Shown: positions 24,972-36,795 of the stretch, piece by piece
Position numbering within the stretch: the stretch's first letter is position 1
Layout of the letters: each line of letters starts with the position of its first letter
NCBI GenBank assembly: GCA_000697455.1
Contig: JNET01034401.1
Span: 62,001 to 126,000, forward strand
Length of the DNA stretch: 64,000 nucleotides
From: Basidiobolus heterosporus B8920
Lineage: Eukaryota; Basidiobolomycota; Basidiobolomycetes; Basidiobolales; Basidiobolaceae
Reading direction: 5' to 3'
Notes under the pieces: generated by a model
What the model was told of the DNA's origin: nothing
Database searches by the model: none
What the model saw: only the letters and a program-made list of their open reading frames with translations
Program-made: the position numbers and the translations under genes

Positions 24972-26546
24972 ACTAGCTGCGTAGGAGCAAGTGAAGGAAA
25001 TGTGGCTTATCTAGAAGAAAATTCACGAGTAATAGCGACTGCTTTGATGATGTTCACCAATTTCGAATAATATTTAGTAGAGCATTCATATTCTAGTCCT
25101 TTAATCTGTTAATGGATATCCATGAACAATCGAATATATTTGATTTAATTTAAATGGGATTTTGGACTTTCAGCCATTGTACGACCATTATGAATGAATA
25201 ATCAACCTTTCATTCACCCGGAAGTGTTCAAGGAGCGTCAACGCCCTATGTACTAACACCAAAATTCATATAATTTCATGTTTCTGATTGGCTGCATTAG
25301 GGCACTTGTCTTTGTCTATATTATTTCCCTAGTCTAAGACGCAACTTTGATGCTTGGTCAAATTGCTTCCACCAAAGATTACTATTTTCCTCTTTTAACT
25401 CAATATCAATAGATGTTATACGCTTTCATGATGAGCTTTGGGCAAGTGAAGGAAATCAATGTAGTTCACTGAACATAGAACAGGGTATTACCATAACAGT
25501 TGGGATCAGGAAAATTCGAGATTTGGGCTTGCTTGAAAAGACTGTCACATTCAACTTATACACAAGTGACTGAGTTTCGAGTGGCGAAGTGCAACCATTC
25601 TAGAGAAGGTGCCATTCACCACGCTCTAGTCCAATCACAAGGTGGAGTTGCAAGCTTGACATAAACTGAACAGACTTGTATCCATTGTTATTACCATTTT
25701 TTAAGATCATGTTTACCATGGTTGGGCCAATGAAACGTTGGTTGATAAAGTATAAATTTGGTGATTGTGTGCGGGATTAGTCGCTGATATTACACATGAT
25801 CCGGGATATCAAAAATCAAACGATTCTAGAGCAGGACATATTAGTCCATATTTCAGGGTTAGGGTTTGGAAACGAAACAAACGATCGTCGCCATATTGAT
25901 GGAACCCTGCTGCTACTTCATCTGATCGGCTCTAACCCCATGAGCTCATCCAAAATGTAAAAATATATACAAAAGTAGTCTGTTGATCAGCTCAAAAATG
26001 CTTCCCCACAACCTATTGGAAGCCGAGGCTTCATCAATGATGATACTGAGGTTAAATATATCACCAGTCTTTAGGTTCAGAGGTAGGTTTACAGTTGGAC
26101 ACATGTACATAGTCAAACAAAACTTACAATTGGCCTGTGGTCAACACAAACTGCTCAAACTTAAATCACACTTCGCTTCATCATCTGATGACTCTTAGGT
26201 AAGCTCGTGTTGTATTGCTGGACGCAAACATTCTCTTTTGTTATCTTCGATATACGGACTATATATAACCGAAGGCAGGATCAGTGAAGCATAGAAGCAT
26301 TGGAGCTTGATCCATTCTGTTTTAGTTTATATAAACTAAGCCTATTGAATACACGAGGGCAAGTGATCCTTCTAAATCTCATCCCCAGCAACAAGGGTCT
26401 TGTTTTAAATCAGGGCAGAGTCCATAAAAAGAAATGGGATCCGAGGCTGACTATAAATAAACCGGTACCAGCCTGTTTCTCAATATCGCAGTAGTCTGTC
26501 TGTTCCTGCGCCATAGGTTCTTGTGTATCTTTTCTGAATTCTCACA
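24972..26546. other. long divergent intergenic region
   Basis: About 1.6 kb between the nucleotidyltransferase (-) and Cdc25 (+). No coding gene is supported. It contains a telomere-like GGGTTAGGG string near 25.86 kb and a TATA-like site near 26.26 kb. The long space could serve Cdc25 transcriptional control. Confidence 0.4.
26259..26268 (+). promoter_or_regulatory. TATA-box candidate of the Cdc25 gene
   Basis: CTATATATAA lies about 280 bases before the Cdc25 start. A second weaker site, TTTATATAAA, sits about 60 bases further on. If either is used, the mRNA has a leader of more than 150 bases. Inferred from sequence and position only. Confidence 0.25.
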
Positions 26547-27467
26547 ATGTCAAAGATTTGCCGGTCCGCCGAAACATCAGATATGCCTTTGCCATCACCA
26601 CCTCACAAACTTCGTAAGACTCAAAGTATGTGTCTTTCGAGGGAGGAATTCCTCTTCAGTGACCTTTGCAAGCGTTCAACACTTGACGTTCATGGCCAGC
26701 TAAACTCTATTCCGTGCTATGATAGCAAAGAAGACACGTTGAAGCGTATTAACCCTGAGACGCTGCAGCGTGTTCTCTCTGGTGAATTCAAGGAAGCTTA
26801 TGACCAGCTAGTTGTGGTTGATTGCCGTTTCCCTTATGAATATTCAGGGGGTCACATCAAGGGGGCAATCAATCTTAGCTCCAAGGACGAATTAGAAAAA
26901 CATTTTCTAAAAAATTTCGAATTCAGTAAACGTACCGTAATCATTTTTCACTGTGAATATTCTTCACAACGAGGCCCTAGAATGGCACTTCACTTGAGAA
27001 GTCGGGACAGAGAACTAAATGCAACGGAGTATCCCAACCTATATTTTCCTGAATTGTACATACTTGATGGTGGGTACCGAAATTTTTATTTCCATGCAAA
27101 ACAGCTCTGTATCCCACAGAGTTATGTGGAGATGAATGATGAGAAACATCTTCTTGAATGTAAATCAAGAATGATGCATTTCCAAGAGAGTTTTTCTTCA
27201 CGTCGTAGCAAGACTAGATCTCCGAGCTGGTCTCAAAACAAGTCTAGCGAGAGCAGGTCTTTATTGGACAGACAACCAGCTCGAAGGGCTTCCCTTCTCA
27301 CCCGTCTTAGGCCATCTCTTTCATCAACAATCCAGCCATTGTATCGGGGCTCCCTAGCCCCATTGTTTCCTCGTCCAAATCACCTTAGAATGATGACGAA
27401 TGAGCCAGAGAATCTCGTCCCATCTGTCATAAACCAAACATCGAACTCGATTTACATTTCCCCATAA
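26547..27467 (+). CDS. CDC25: Cdc25-type M-phase inducer phosphatase
   Basis: Dual-specificity phosphatase of 306 residues that should remove the inhibitory Tyr phosphate from Cdk1 and so trigger mitosis. The rhodanese-fold catalytic domain spans about residues 70-225: VVVDCRFPYEYSGGHIKGA, then IIFHCEYSSQRGPRMA with Cys136 and Arg142 of the HCX5R loop, and LYILDGGYRNFY. The catalytic Asp-Cys-Arg and glutamate features of Cdc25 are present. The N-terminal regulatory part is only about 65 residues, far shorter than in fission yeast Cdc25 (596 residues), and the C-terminal 80 residues are Ser/Arg-rich with several R-x-S sites that kinases could use. There is no intron, unlike most genes here. 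Confidence 0.93.
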   Translation: MSKICRSAETSDMPLPSPPHKLRKTQSMCLSREEFLFSDLCKRSTLDVHGQLNSIPCYDSKEDTLKRINPETLQRVLSGEFKEAYDQLVVVDCRFPYEYSGGHIKGAINLSSKDELEKHFLKNFEFSKRTVIIFHCEYSSQRGPRMALHLRSRDRELNATEYPNLYFPELYILDGGYRNFYFHAKQLCIPQSYVEMNDEKHLLECKSRMMHFQESFSSRRSKTRSPSWSQNKSSESRSLLDRQPARRASLLTRLRPSLSSTIQPLYRGSLAPLFPRPNHLRMMTNEPENLVPSVINQTSNSIYISP

Positions 27468-28906
27468 GCGCAGCGCAAACTAAGGGTCTCTGAGGCAATT
27501 TGTACCATAGCACATCATGATTTACGCATCGGAGATTCTACTTTAGCACATCATATCTCCCAAAATCTTTGAAAAAAACCTAGAATGAACCATCAGAAAC
27601 ATAACAATGTATATAGAACCGAAAGAATAAATTTTGATCCTGAGCCATTTCTAAATTTTGGACCGACTTCAGTGAGTATCCTATGGAAGGCGATTGAAAT
27701 ATCAGCCTTAAAATGACAAGCCACATATCAGGATATCGTGGATGTTGTTCCGAATCCACGGGAATTGCGAACACTAGACTCCTCGATCTTGATAGTGGAC
27801 CCTGATGGTCGTACTCATTGGTTTTGATACCTACAGAAAAATGCTTGACACAAAGATGACACAGGCACTGTGTACCAAATAATCTTGAAGGTAGAATAGA
27901 ACATCAATTGGTTACTACTCCTCTCGGTTACTGGTGGTTGTTGTAAACTTTCAAGGGTCTACCGATGGTATGAGTGTCGAGTCGTGTAGAGTTAATTCAG
28001 GATACATCGAAATGAGTAGTAAGAAAATTCCATGAATCGGTGGGCTTTTTTGAGCTGATATGAATACTGGATGGGCCGCATCCACTTCCTGAAAATCCCC
28101 AATGGGTTATCGCTTACTTTTGAAGATTTTCTTTGATTTTCTAGATAATTTGGCAATCGGGTGGATTCTGTTGACCTTAGCCTACTGGATCTGTCCTTTT
28201 GTCAATTATTTGGCTTGTAAAGCCCATGCGTATGGTCTCTACACTGTTCTGTTTGTGGCTTGGTCATACCATCAAATATCGCTCTAGAGGACTCTAAATC
28301 CATGGTGATACAAGTATGCTCTGGTATTAATGTGTCTAATATTTACGAATCAAGTTTGATTGTGTCCTAAGGAAAGTTGTTCAATCAGTTTGGGGTTGTC
28401 TGTCGTGGTAGTACTTGCCATATAATACTACAATGATATTTGTAGGTTCTACAAATCGCAAGAAAGTCGGTGATCAAGGCTTTGAGTGTTCCATTTAATA
28501 GTGAAAACAGTCTACACAAAAAAGGAGGTATTTTAAATCATAGCCATTTATCTTATTCTTGACGAACTGGTGAATCCAGAGCTATTCGAAGATTACACAA
28601 GGCAAATGTACCCTGATTGTATATGCCAATCTCCGAGAATTGTGTTAAACACACAAAAAAGATACTGTGGCTTACTACACAGTTGGTAGGAGAAACGATT
28701 GTGAAATAATGACGTTTTATTCATATAATACATGATTAATGTAAATTACTTCTGCTTTCCATGGATCAGTTAATCGATATTCAAGCTAAATACTCAATGA
28801 TCAATTTCGAAAGTAACTTGATGATTATCAAATTTGCTTCTTTTCGACCATTATCACAGAAGAATCAATGGAGACTTAGCGCTGCACGTTGGAGAAATGC
28901 CTTAAT
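27468..28906. other. intergenic
   Basis: About 1.4 kb with no gene I can support. A short plus-strand open frame near 28.1 kb encodes a hydrophobic string without homology that I recognise. Confidence 0.4.
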
Positions 28907-31315
28907 ATGTCTCTGTTGAATCGTGCTCGTTTACTTTTCAATGGGGTAATTAGAATAGACTCGCTTCGGATTCCACGCTATACACAAGCGGCTAATAGGT
29001 TTGGAAGCCGCTATTTCTCTTTTCATCCACCCTCTTACATTATCAAAATTTCGCCAATTGTAAAGCCGAAGGCTAGATCCGCAGTTATGAGCCCAGTCTC
29101 ACCTATACATAATCTCGAACAAGCCTTAAAATCGCAAAGCCCGGAAAATGCCTGGTCTTCCTTTACAAGGTTACTCATTACTCCCAACGAAAAGTTTCTT
29201 GCCTCCACACATTTCTCCAGTCTTCTTGACACACTTCTTACCGATAACAATAAGAAATTGGCCCACAAGAGATGTATTGCATTACTATCTCACATGAAAC
29301 GGCTTCGTACCACTTTTCAAACTCTCAGGGAGTTTTTCCCACTGGTTAAATTCTATCTTCTCTTCAGCCATCAAGAGGACCTCAAAAAGCTAATTCAATT
29401 GTTAATTGAAAATTTTTCCTTTTCCGAGAAAGAGTGTAACCAGCTAATACATCAGATCGGTAGTTCAAATGTGAAAGAGGCGTGGAACTTTTATCAGCAA
29501 ACAAATTCACTTCTCTTACTTGGCGAACAACCTTTATTTGACTTGATTTCTCTCGCCATGAAGCATAACGAAGGTGCCATTATAAATGAAATAGGAGATC
29601 ATTTATTCTCTTTTGAGACAAAACCTACTCAATTAATTTGTCAAAATCTGGTGCGGGCATACACGAACTGTTGTTCTCTGGATTCGGTGTTGAAGTTATA
29701 TCACCAAGTGGAAAACGTTGGCCTCTTGAATACTCGAGTATACAATATGCTGATAGACTTTTTCAAAAAAGCTACTCGATTTGACTTATGTGTTCATATG
29801 TTTAACGAACTAACGAGGAACCAGGTTGCTCCGGATATCATCACCTTCACCTCAATGATGCAGGTCTATGCCAAAACATCGAATATTCAGAGTGCAGAGG
29901 ACATGCTTAAGAAGCTAGTGGAAGAAGGGCTTAGTCCTGACGTCATAACATATACCACCCTTGTCAGCATGTACGCAAAAGTTTCTGAAATTGGCAAAGC
30001 ACATAATTTAATCTCCGACATGGAAAAGAATGGCATAAAACCTACGTTATACACGTATACTGCATTACTTGACGGGTACTCTTTATTGAACGATGTTGAT
30101 GGCGCTATCAAGGTTTTCCATCGAATGGAGGCCAACGGTATCCGACCTGATATCACTGCTTACAATACCTTACTCCGAGCTTATTTGAAGCATCCATGCG
30201 ATAATGAGATACGAAAGATCTTAAACGAAATGATTGAGAGAAAGTGTGAGCCTAATTCAATAACATACACTATCCTTATGCGCTACTACTCAGAACATGG
30301 AGACGAGGCTAAAATGGATGAATTAGAAAACACATTGTTGGCTGATGCTCGTTCTAGCTCATTTATGTATCGTACCTTGATCGACACATATCTAGCTTTA
30401 TTCGATTGGAACAGGGCCATAAGAGTGTATGAGACTATGAAATCCCAGCATGCAAATTCCCTCACTGATGTTTACAACATAATTCTGAAATACTTAACAA
30501 GGCAATCAGATGAAACTCGACTTTTGGAGTTCTTTCATTGTGAGGATACACGGAATGTTGGTGCGTACAATATTCTATTGAATTATTTTCAACAGCATTC
30601 CAAAATCAGCGAGCTTAAAGAATTGTATGAATCCATGCAGAAGCGTGGAGTACGTGGTGATCTGACAACCTTTAGCATTCTGATTTCAGCTTATTCTAAT
30701 ATCGGAGACCTCAACAGGACTCTGAACGTGTTCGATTCTATGCAATCTAAAGGAATTCAACCAGACCGGAAATTATACAACACCTTAATATCAACATGCT
30801 TCAAACACAACGAATCTGACATTGCCTTCAATATTTATCAAACAATGTTAGACCAAAAGATCAACGCCGATCAGTACACGTTAACCATTCTTATGGACCA
30901 TTATAATCGTATTGGCGAGATGGAGAACGTTTTCCGAATTTGGGAGCGATTAGTTCAAGATTTCCCGAAGGAGACACTAGGTACCAGTATCTCTGTCTTA
31001 TTAGATTCTATCGGGTTCAATGGAAATCTGGATACGCTGAAGACGATGTGGAAGAAGCTTCAGACAGAGAGGTACATTTTAGATGAAAACAATTTCAGCT
31101 CATATATCGAGAGTCTTTGTCGATTTGGTGCACACGAGGATGCCATCAGAGTATTTATGCATGAGATGTCTTCCATTCAACCCAGCCAAAAGACATGTGA
31201 GCTTCTGCTGAAATCTTTGGTAAGCTATCAGCGCAAAAAGGACGTTACTGAGATAATGGACTTCCTCAAATCCAAGAATCCAGGAGTTCATTCGGTGTTA
31301 GCCAAAATCTTGTAG
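28907..31315 (+). CDS. mitochondrial pentatricopeptide-repeat (PPR) protein
   Basis: Single-exon protein of about 802 residues. The chosen ATG gives MSLLNRARLLFNGVIRIDSL, rich in Arg and hydrophobic residues with no acids in the first 20 except one Asp, a good mitochondrial targeting signal. An upstream in-frame stretch has no ATG. From about residue 265 on there are at least a dozen 35-residue PPR units, seen as repeated patterns such as PDVITYTTLVSMYAK, PTLYTYTALLDGYS, PDITAYNTLLRAYLK and PDRKLYNTLISTCFK. PPR proteins bind organellar RNA one base per repeat and act in its processing, stability or translation. This many repeats is large for a fungus. It differs from the yeast Pet309/Aep3 families enough that I do not assign an orthologue. 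Confidence 0.93.
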   Translation: MSLLNRARLLFNGVIRIDSLRIPRYTQAANRFGSRYFSFHPPSYIIKISPIVKPKARSAVMSPVSPIHNLEQALKSQSPENAWSSFTRLLITPNEKFLASTHFSSLLDTLLTDNNKKLAHKRCIALLSHMKRLRTTFQTLREFFPLVKFYLLFSHQEDLKKLIQLLIENFSFSEKECNQLIHQIGSSNVKEAWNFYQQTNSLLLLGEQPLFDLISLAMKHNEGAIINEIGDHLFSFETKPTQLICQNLVRAYTNCCSLDSVLKLYHQVENVGLLNTRVYNMLIDFFKKATRFDLCVHMFNELTRNQVAPDIITFTSMMQVYAKTSNIQSAEDMLKKLVEEGLSPDVITYTTLVSMYAKVSEIGKAHNLISDMEKNGIKPTLYTYTALLDGYSLLNDVDGAIKVFHRMEANGIRPDITAYNTLLRAYLKHPCDNEIRKILNEMIERKCEPNSITYTILMRYYSEHGDEAKMDELENTLLADARSSSFMYRTLIDTYLALFDWNRAIRVYETMKSQHANSLTDVYNIILKYLTRQSDETRLLEFFHCEDTRNVGAYNILLNYFQQHSKISELKELYESMQKRGVRGDLTTFSILISAYSNIGDLNRTLNVFDSMQSKGIQPDRKLYNTLISTCFKHNESDIAFNIYQTMLDQKINADQYTLTILMDHYNRIGEMENVFRIWERLVQDFPKETLGTSISVLLDSIGFNGNLDTLKTMWKKLQTERYILDENNFSSYIESLCRFGAHEDAIRVFMHEMSSIQPSQKTCELLLKSLVSYQRKKDVTEIMDFLKSKNPGVHSVLAKIL

Positions 31316-31859
31316 TTCTAAGGTCAGCAATTGTACAGTGGACATGATTACCAGTCGCATAATAAACGAAAATCGTTAAAATGTTATGCGATATTTCTCT
31401 TGCTGTCAATCCAGATTAAACCTCGGATTTGCGGACTTTCAAATCACTAAATTAGGCCATCAGATCCAGATATAGATTATATACATACCTGCTCCATTGG
31501 TCACAAGTAGATGGCTGCTGGTCATTGGTTGGTGCAAATTACTTTTGAAGCCAGTTTATTTAATGTAATCAGTGGCTTGGCGATTCATCTGCATATAGTT
31601 GGTAGATTTCCAGTGTCTTCACAACCTCCTACAGAATGCATTAATCGATAAAAACCGGGATTTAAATGGTTGGAGTGCATTGTATACAACCGTTGGTCAT
31701 ACTTTATTCCGTTGTAAGTTTGCATTACCTACTTCTTTTTCTGAGATATATAAACGAACCGCAGAAGTACGGTAGCATTTCTATCCTCTTGTAAAACCTT
31801 ACCCATCATTGCGGATGCCTTCGTATTAGCCTAATAAACCTAACTCCAACCATAAAGCC
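31316..31859. other. intergenic between tandem genes
   Basis: No gene is visible between the PPR gene and exportin-6. It should contain the promoter of the latter. Confidence 0.4.
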
Positions 31860-34800
31860 ATGGTAACACCTATCTATGTATATATTCAAGTACAATTAAT
31901 TGAATTATGAGTTATATAGGGGTTCAATACGATTCGTAATCTAGAAGTTATCCTTCATCGTTGCTTTGACTCAAATGTATCCGAGTCGGAAAGAAAAGAA
32001 GCAGGTAAAGTCGGTGGAGGGGCAAATATTCACTCAAAGCACTAATACTCATTCTTTGCATGCTCTTTAGCGTGCGCTCTTTCCAAACACACATTTAACC
32101 CCGATAAGTTCCATGTTCAATGCACTTTCCTCTTGCAACATGCCAGCTCAGACTTAACACGTATATTGACCCTATCCTTGTACGAGGTACATACTCAGAT
32201 GGCTAAGGATCACACAATAACTCTTTTATTTACCTGGTAACTTGAATTGTAGAATAGTATCTTAGCAAAGTGGTATAGCTTAAAGAACACAGTGAAGAAG
32301 GAAATAAGAGATTTTTTCTTCGATTTTCTTGCGTCACAATACAAGAATCTTGTAGCATGCGTATCTGAAAGAGTGATCAAGACAATCACTAAGATTGCTC
32401 TGCTTGATTGGCCTCACAACTTTCCAGAGATGACGAGAAGGATCATTAGATTGATCACTGCTCATTCTACCACCATCCCAGGCCTCAAGTTACTGGAGAA
32501 CATTACTAATGAGTTTACATCCAAGCGGACTAACACTACAAACAAACGCAAACAGGAGATCCAAGAAACGTTTGGCCAGGATACCGGAAACATAGTTAAG
32601 ACTTTAGTAAATGTTCTTCGAACGAACTACAGAAAAGATTTCTCCTCCTCGTCTATTCCTAGAAAAAGAGCTAGAGAGATATCACCAATTGAGAACTCAT
32701 TCGTAGATATCAACAAGATGCGTTACTTACATATGACCAATATGTCATCAAGATTTGTTACTTTGCGCACAATGGTGAGGCAAAATACCTTCTTCGCTAG
32801 TAGCTTGGCTACCTCTCCAGCTCTGGACAATCATCTCTCTGAGACATTAACAGTCAATAACCTTTCCGATCCGGATAGTGAGAAAGTATGCAAGTTTTCG
32901 CTCAAGGTTTTGACTCAACTGGTTCCTTGGCTCAACAACAAAGATGGAACCTTAGAGGCTGTGATGCATATCGTCCTCAAGTACACTGGGCTTAGCGAAA
33001 AGAAAAATCTACGTCTAGCAATCCTCGCAATGGAATGTCTGAACAAGATTATGGAGAGAGGATTCATTCCTGAAAATCCCAGACCAATGATCAGTGCTAT
33101 GATCAAGTACATTGGTAAGATTGTGGAACAGTTGGGAAGTTGGAGTCTGGATACGATGGAAAAGAGCTTTGTAGTATTGAATGAGATGTACGGATTACTG
33201 AAAAATCATATTTGCCTTTGGAACTTAAAACTGAGTTGTCTTGTTATCTTCTGTAGATATCGTGCCAAGTTTGTGGACTTCATCAAGTCATTCCTTGAAT
33301 ATTATATGGCCAAAATGGATAATTTTTCATGGCTTGGCTTCCAAAATGTAATTGATCAGCTTGTTAGATACACGTTGACCCAGGTATTATTTTTTTTGAA
33401 ACCTTTTCCCGAGTTGGTTAACAGAATAACCATGAAACTTAATCACAGTCAAGACTAGCTGATATGAGTAGCTTCCTCGACATATGGAGTAAACTACTCG
33501 ATGGATTAGCAGCCAAGCCTGATAATGAGATAACTTTTCCTGAAGAGCCAAGTCCGATCAAAGGGTCGGGCCATATATTTTTCTTTCAAGCTGAATTGTC
33601 GTAGTAATCCTATATTTATAGAAAATGCTTAGAATTGCTAACGGGTCTTCTGGAAAAAGTTAAAGAGCAAGTATCTGTACAAGACATATTGAATTTCAAT
33701 CTGGAAAAATCTGCGGTAAGAGCTGGATATGGATCATGACCGTTCTCTTCTTTAATCTTGGTTTTTAGGTTATAACGAAATGCTATGATATCATTGCGAA
33801 AGTATCTTCCGTATTCTCTTATGGGCTTTTAGAGGATTTGGTGGGTAATTTTTTAAGATAGCTATTGATATCCATAAACTAAAGACTTTTATCTTCGTTA
33901 ATCAAACAGTATTCTACATTCACACAACAGCTGGATCATTTGGAGAGATTCCATTCAAAGGATCTACAACCTGGTTTGTTTGTTTACTTTGGCACTCTTT
34001 GAACATAGAAAATAACCAACCCATATTTCCAGAGGAACTCAACAGAATCTCGGTCGATGTAGGAAATATACCTTGTTCGTGAGTCTCGAAGAAATCACTG
34101 ATCTGGTTTTTACTATTAGATTTGCGTATTTTTGAAAATATTCGACCGGATTTCAGAGACTCTAGTGAAGAACAATTATGCACTACCGTTTGTGGAAAAG
34201 GTGGTTACTGTGATGAATCAGTTTTCAGTTGAACATTTGTATGAGATGCTGCCTCAAATGACTAGCATGTTAGTTCGATAATTGCTTGTAAAGTGTATTG
34301 TTACATTGCTAATGAGTTATTACTTAGAATGGCATCGATGTGTTCAACACTTCAACGGTTCTCAGGATGGATGCGTGAGTATCAGCTAATCAGCTTTGAG
34401 GATAACTCTCTGGTGGACCATTTTAGATACCTCTACTCAGAGCTTACCAAAGTTGCCATTGACTTAATTAATTCTAATGTGAGTATCTTATTATTGCTTT
34501 GGGCATTTACTAGCAGATAACTAATGGAGTTGATCAACGAAAAGGTTCCCGAAAGGCTCAAATTGGAAGCCTCGACCTTGCTCTTATGGATTACCACGAC
34601 TCTTCGTTCAGAGGAGTTCTTCTCGTTACCTATTGTCAAGAATTTCTTGGAGTCACTCACATTCCTGTCTGCTAATTGGTCGATGAATGTTAAGGAGATC
34701 GTATACAAAGCCATCTCCAATAGTTTGCTATTGCCTGACCCAAACGTCCCAGAAGGAGAACAGGTTTTCTTTTAATGAATCTTGCCAGCAGTAAAGAGTC

Positions 34801-36455
34801 TTATAACCCTGTTTTGATTTCTAGAATTGGGACTCTAGGTTAGTTCGCTATTCCAAGTTTATGCAAGATTTGATTGGACCTGCGGTCAGGTTGAGTCCAT
34901 CTAGTCCAGAGACCAACTCAGAAGTAGATGGTAATCAAATAATTTCTAATGAAGCATCTACCGACATTAACCAACATTATCTTAGCGAGACAATGCATTC
35001 TTGATACATACAAAATTCTCTCTGGCCTTGTGGAGTCAATACGTACTGAAGGATTCAATCCAAAACGTGTTCTCTTTGAAAGCTTGAGTGCATTCCTTCC
35101 TTTGACTATCGAGTATCTTGAACTATATATGCGGGAATACGGCAAGTCAATGTTTTATTAATTGTACCTTACTAACTCCTATGGACTGACTGGTTACTTG
35201 AAGACGTTTTGAGGGAAATTTTAGGTTTTCTGGTAGCCTTGTTCGATTCTCTCACAAAAGAAATTGGTATGGGCTACGTTGGTGATGTAGCGATAATACT
35301 CTTAGGGCCATTCACAAGAGATCAAATGGCAGCATTGCTGATGGACCGTGATAACTATGGTATTGGAGTAGTTAATATGTATGTACTTTGTATAACGAAA
35401 TATTAGTTGGTATTTTCACTAAAGCTATCTCATCCAGGTCTCTCAAAGTATTGATCAAAGTGGTGGAAATCTGCGCCAGTAAATCTACCAAGTCCATAAT
35501 CCCTGCTGTGACAACAATGTGTTTGGAGAAAATGTACCCAGTGATTCTTGCTAGTCAACAGGTAGTTATGCTTTATACCTGCACAGTCTGCTACAAAGTT
35601 TAAGCGTATTTTGTATAGTATGCCGGCGCCGAGTATGTCAAACCGTACTTTTACCAATTAATCTTTACGTTGTTGTATGAGAACTTCGGTCTCTTCTTTC
35701 CATCTTCAAAACCAAATTGGTTAACTGACTGGAGAAAAAACGAAGGATCTATTACCGATGAAAATCTAAAAAGACTTTTCGAGGTAATTTGTTTTGATTC
35801 GTATTTGATTTTATTCTGTAATATTACTCATGATATCTTTGCTCTATCTCAGGTAATTACACAATCTTTCAGCAGTTCTAATCCGTATATCATCAATCAA
35901 AATTTGAAAGCTCTGGAAACCCTGAATGAAGCACATGGGTTATTCAACAAGGTAAGTGTTTGTTCGACTCGAAATCAGGACCGGTTTTAACATTAAATTA
36001 TTTGTCTCGAACAGGAGCTTTTCCAGAATGAGCTATTAAAGCCGTTTTTGAGCGCTTTGTTCGCATTACTTATGAATAAGCCCCAAGAACATCTAAAGAA
36101 GGACATTGTGGAATTGATTTGTCAAATGAGTGTAGTAAAATATGAGATGTTTTCACTTGAGGTAAGAGATCAGAGCTACTATACCCAAATCCGAATCATG
36201 CACTCACACCCTTATGTTACGCTCACAGTTCATGCCCGAATTCCTAGCGACAAGAACAGATATAAGTCAACAAGATCGCAGGAAATTGTTGGACCTTTTC
36301 CAAGATAGCTCAGTAAGTTGACAATACATTAATCTGTTCTGATTCACGTGATTCATGCTAGTCTAACAATCATGTTACAGAGCCCGGGCGATATAAAGAA
36401 ATGTCTTTACACATTTACACATGATGCTAGCTACTATCAGAAATTACTAATCTAA
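31860..36455 (+). CDS. XPO6: exportin-6-like karyopherin (actin-profilin nuclear exporter)
   Basis: A long many-exon gene for an importin-beta family protein. Likely exons begin with a lone ATG at 31860-31862, then 31920-32004, 32071-32186 and 32253 on, all joins in phase, giving LEVILHRCFDSNVSESERKEAACA. Blocks follow human XPO6 in order: VQCTFLLQHASSDLTRILTLSLYEN, KKEIRDFFFDFL, KIALLDWPHNFPEM, GLKLLENITNEF, KEISNSLLLPDPNVPEGEQ-like text, PAVTTMCLEKMYPVI, INQNLKALETLNE and a closing GDIKKCLYTFTHD. In animals XPO6 carries actin-profilin out of the nucleus with RanGTP. Yeasts lack it. The final exon ends YYQKLLI. I count more than ten introns; several in the 33.5-36.3 kb part were not fixed exactly. 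One middle segment with basic residues (IPRKRAREISP) is a lineage insert. Confidence 0.85.
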
Positions 36456-36795
36456 CTTGAAGCAGATTGTGAATACAATGAATTTGTATTAGTTTAGTAC
36501 TTGTAAATTTTTCATGTTTTGGTTTCATCTTAACTTTGTATACCATCTCATTTACCAGAAGTTACCGCAATTTAACCCACTCTTTCGTCAATAATTGGCT
36601 GACAATAATCGTTTATTAGTGTATCATACAGATATAGATATCCAACCTCTAGAGTAAGCTTGCTTATGGCAACCAATAAAGCTTTGGTTGACATCCGATA
36701 ACAGCGTCATTTTAACTGGCAACATATGCTTACCAGTGGAGTACATCGCAGTCAAGTACCATGAGATTCCTCATGTGTCTTATATATATCTTCAG
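36456..36795. other. intergenic between convergent genes
   Basis: About 340 bases between the 3' ends of exportin-6 and RNase H2A. Nothing but AT-rich sequence is seen. Confidence 0.4.

Noticed and set aside
28102-28287. Short hydrophobic open frame
   Set aside because: No homology that I recognise; isolated in a gene-free stretch.
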